From the NCBI GenBank assembly GCA_002391565.1, contig DGFH01000174.1, forward strand, positions 1-8,080: a stretch of DNA of 8,080 nucleotides, read 5' to 3'. Position 1 is the stretch's first letter; each line of letters starts with the position of its first letter. The translations under genes and the position numbers were made by a program. Source of the stretch: Anaerolineales bacterium UBA3905 (lineage in GTDB: Bacteria > Chloroflexota > Anaerolineae > Caldilineales > Caldilineaceae). This document shows positions 7,071 to 8,080 of the stretch, in pieces. The notes under the pieces are model-generated. The model did no database searches. It saw only the letters and a program-made list of their open reading frames with translations, and was not told the origin of the DNA.

Positions 7071-7994
7071 CTGTCCGCTACGCTCGATCTCTCGATTGTG
7101 ATTGTCAACTGGAACACGCGCGACCTGTTGGCGGAGTGTCTCCGCTCAATTGACAGGACGGTGCGCTCTACTGATGAGTTGTCGGTTGAGGTCTGGGTCG
7201 TCGACAACGCATCAACGGATGACAGTGTGGCGATGGTGCGGTCGCAATTCTCTTGGGCAAAGCTGATTAAAAACACAAAGAATGTTGGCTTTGCTGCCGC
7301 CAACAACCAGGCCATACACATAGCGTCGGGGCGTTACATTGTGCTGCTGAATAGCGATACAGTGGTGCATGCTGGGGCGCTGGCGACGCTTGTTATGTTC
7401 ATGGAGCGCACGCCACGCGCTGGTGCGTGTGGTCCCCGCTTGCTTAATGCAGATGGCTCGCTGCAGCACGCCTGCCACCCGATGCTGACTCCAGGGCGTG
7501 AGTTCTGGCGGCTACTTTTTCTAGAACGCATCTGGCCGCGTGCAACCTATCCGTTGGAAGCATGGGGCGCTGTCCAACCACGCCAGGTCGAGGCCATCAA
7601 GGGCGCATCTCTGTTATTGCGGCGTGCGGCGCTTGTCCAGGTAGGCCTGCTCGACGAGAGTTACTTCATGTACACGGAAGAAGTTGACTTGTGTCATCGT
7701 CTTCATCGGGCGGGTTGGGACCTTTGGTATGTGCCACAGGCGGTGGTTACCCACTTTGGCGAAGGCAGCAGTCGTCAGATGGCAGAAACCATGTATGTAC
7801 AGCTCTACCGCAGCAAGCTTCAGTTCTATCGTAAGTTTGGTGGTGACAGGCAGGCTCGATTGGCGAAGCTATTCTATGCGTTGGCGTATACGCCGCGATG
7901 GTTGGCGGCAGCAGGCATGGCAGGATTGCGTCCCGAATATGCTGCCCGCGCCCGCACTTATCGCCGTTTGTTGGCCGATTTACCCGCAATGTGA
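7071..7994 (+). CDS. GT2 family glycosyltransferase (rhamnosyltransferase-like), apparent CTG start
   Basis: 307 residues if started at CTG 7071. Seen, numbered from there: LSIVIVNWN at 7-15; VVDNASTDD at 43-51; KNVGFAAANNQA at 70-81; LNSD at 93-96 (DXD-equivalent); KGASLLLRR at 177-185; YTEEVDLCHR at 201-210 with the acidic pair expected to hold the catalytic base; and THFGEGSSR at 227-235. This is the COG1216/WbbL-like arrangement. The donor could be dTDP-rhamnose but this is not shown by the sequence. The frame is closed by TAG at 7020-7022, and between there and GTG 7098 the only NTG codon is CTG 7071. Starting at GTG 7098 would cut into the first beta strand (SIVIVNWN) and lacks a binding site. 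The gene begins four bases after the Wzy-like stop and ends in a GTGA overlap with the next short frame. The family call is firm; the start is inferred. Confidence 0.92.
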   Translation: MSATLDLSIVIVNWNTRDLLAECLRSIDRTVRSTDELSVEVWVVDNASTDDSVAMVRSQFSWAKLIKNTKNVGFAAANNQAIHIASGRYIVLLNSDTVVHAGALATLVMFMERTPRAGACGPRLLNADGSLQHACHPMLTPGREFWRLLFLERIWPRATYPLEAWGAVQPRQVEAIKGASLLLRRAALVQVGLLDESYFMYTEEVDLCHRLHRAGWDLWYVPQAVVTHFGEGSSRQMAETMYVQLYRSKLQFYRKFGGDRQARLAKLFYALAYTPRWLAAAGMAGLRPEYAARARTYRRLLADLPAM

Positions 7995-8056
7995 CGACGC
8001 TTTCACCGGTGGTTACGGAGATAGGAGTTATTGTCTACTCCGCCTCGAGTTACTGA
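7991..8056 (+). pseudogene. 21-codon stub resembling the N-terminus of another GT2 glycosyltransferase
   Basis: A GTG at 7991 overlaps the preceding TGA as GTGA, the same kind of junction as earlier in the operon. The frame runs for 21 codons to TGA at 8054-8056. The peptide contains VVTEIGVIVYSASSY, reminiscent of the first strand of GT2 enzymes (often V-V-I-V-x-Y-N-S-A). This suggests a gene cut short or frameshifted, but 21 residues are too few to prove homology, and the frame may be chance or a tiny leader. Beyond it, 8057-8080 contains no supportable gene. An ATG at 8075 could be a start, but only two codons are visible. Confidence 0.3.
8016..8042 (+). other. Bulged hairpin at the end of the operon
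   Basis: CGGAGATAG (8016-8024) pairs with CTACTCCG (8035-8042), giving eight base pairs with one unpaired A at 8021 and a ten-base loop. It lies 22 bases after the last full gene stop. No T-run follows, so it is not a classical intrinsic terminator. It may stabilise the transcript end or be chance. Confidence 0.3.
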
Positions 8057-8080
8057 TTTCTAGGTTGACATTTTATGAGC

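Noticed and set aside
8065..8070. TTGACA resembling a -35 promoter element
   Set aside because: The expected -10 element would lie beyond the window end, and a lone hexamer in AT-rich DNA is weak evidence.
1..8080. CRISPR arrays, tRNA or rRNA genes, complete insertion sequences
   Set aside because: No regularly spaced repeats, tRNA-like cloverleaf, rRNA-like segment or transposase was noticed on reading; nearly the whole window is coding.

Overview
The window is a stretch of a polysaccharide-biosynthesis operon from a moderately GC-rich bacterium. Seven substantial coding regions all lie on the + strand. In order they encode the C-terminal part of an AsnB-type glutamine amidotransferase, two GT4-type (GT-B fold) glycosyltransferases, two GT2-type (GT-A fold) glycosyltransferases, a Wzy/WaaL-type membrane protein and a third GT2 enzyme. 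A 21-codon stub and the start of AT-richer DNA follow at the right edge. The protein style and codon use remind me of Chloroflexota, and of Roseiflexus-like filamentous phototrophs in particular. That is an impression from memory; no marker gene in the window proves it.

Layout: asnB (1-1029, 5' end outside the window), 10 bp gap, GT4 (1040-2437), 4-bp ATGA overlap, GT4 (2434-3660), ATGA overlap, GT2 (3657-4628), ATGA overlap, GT2 (4625-5611), 27 bp gap, Wzy-like protein (5639-7066), 4 bp gap, GT2 (7071-7994, apparently starting at CTG), GTGA overlap, short stub (7991-8056), then 24 bp to the edge. No gap exceeds 30 bp before the stub. There is therefore no room for internal promoters between genes, and the set is most simply one transcript with translational coupling.

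How the genes fit together (inference from families): the five glycosyltransferases would build an oligosaccharide repeat on a lipid carrier at the cytoplasmic face. The multi-spanning protein would polymerise it or transfer it at the outer face. The AsnB-like enzyme could amidate a carboxyl group on a sugar or another precursor, as suggested for the amidotransferases found in many exopolysaccharide clusters. A priming sugar-phosphate transferase, a flippase and chain-length or export proteins are not in the window and would be expected next to it.

Nothing here looks like a wholly new system. The points most worth checking are the apparent CTG start of the last GT2 gene, backed by a near-perfect ribosome binding site; the truncated GT2-like stub at a composition break at the right edge; and the uneven distribution of GGCGCC and base composition, which separates the GT2 genes from their neighbours.
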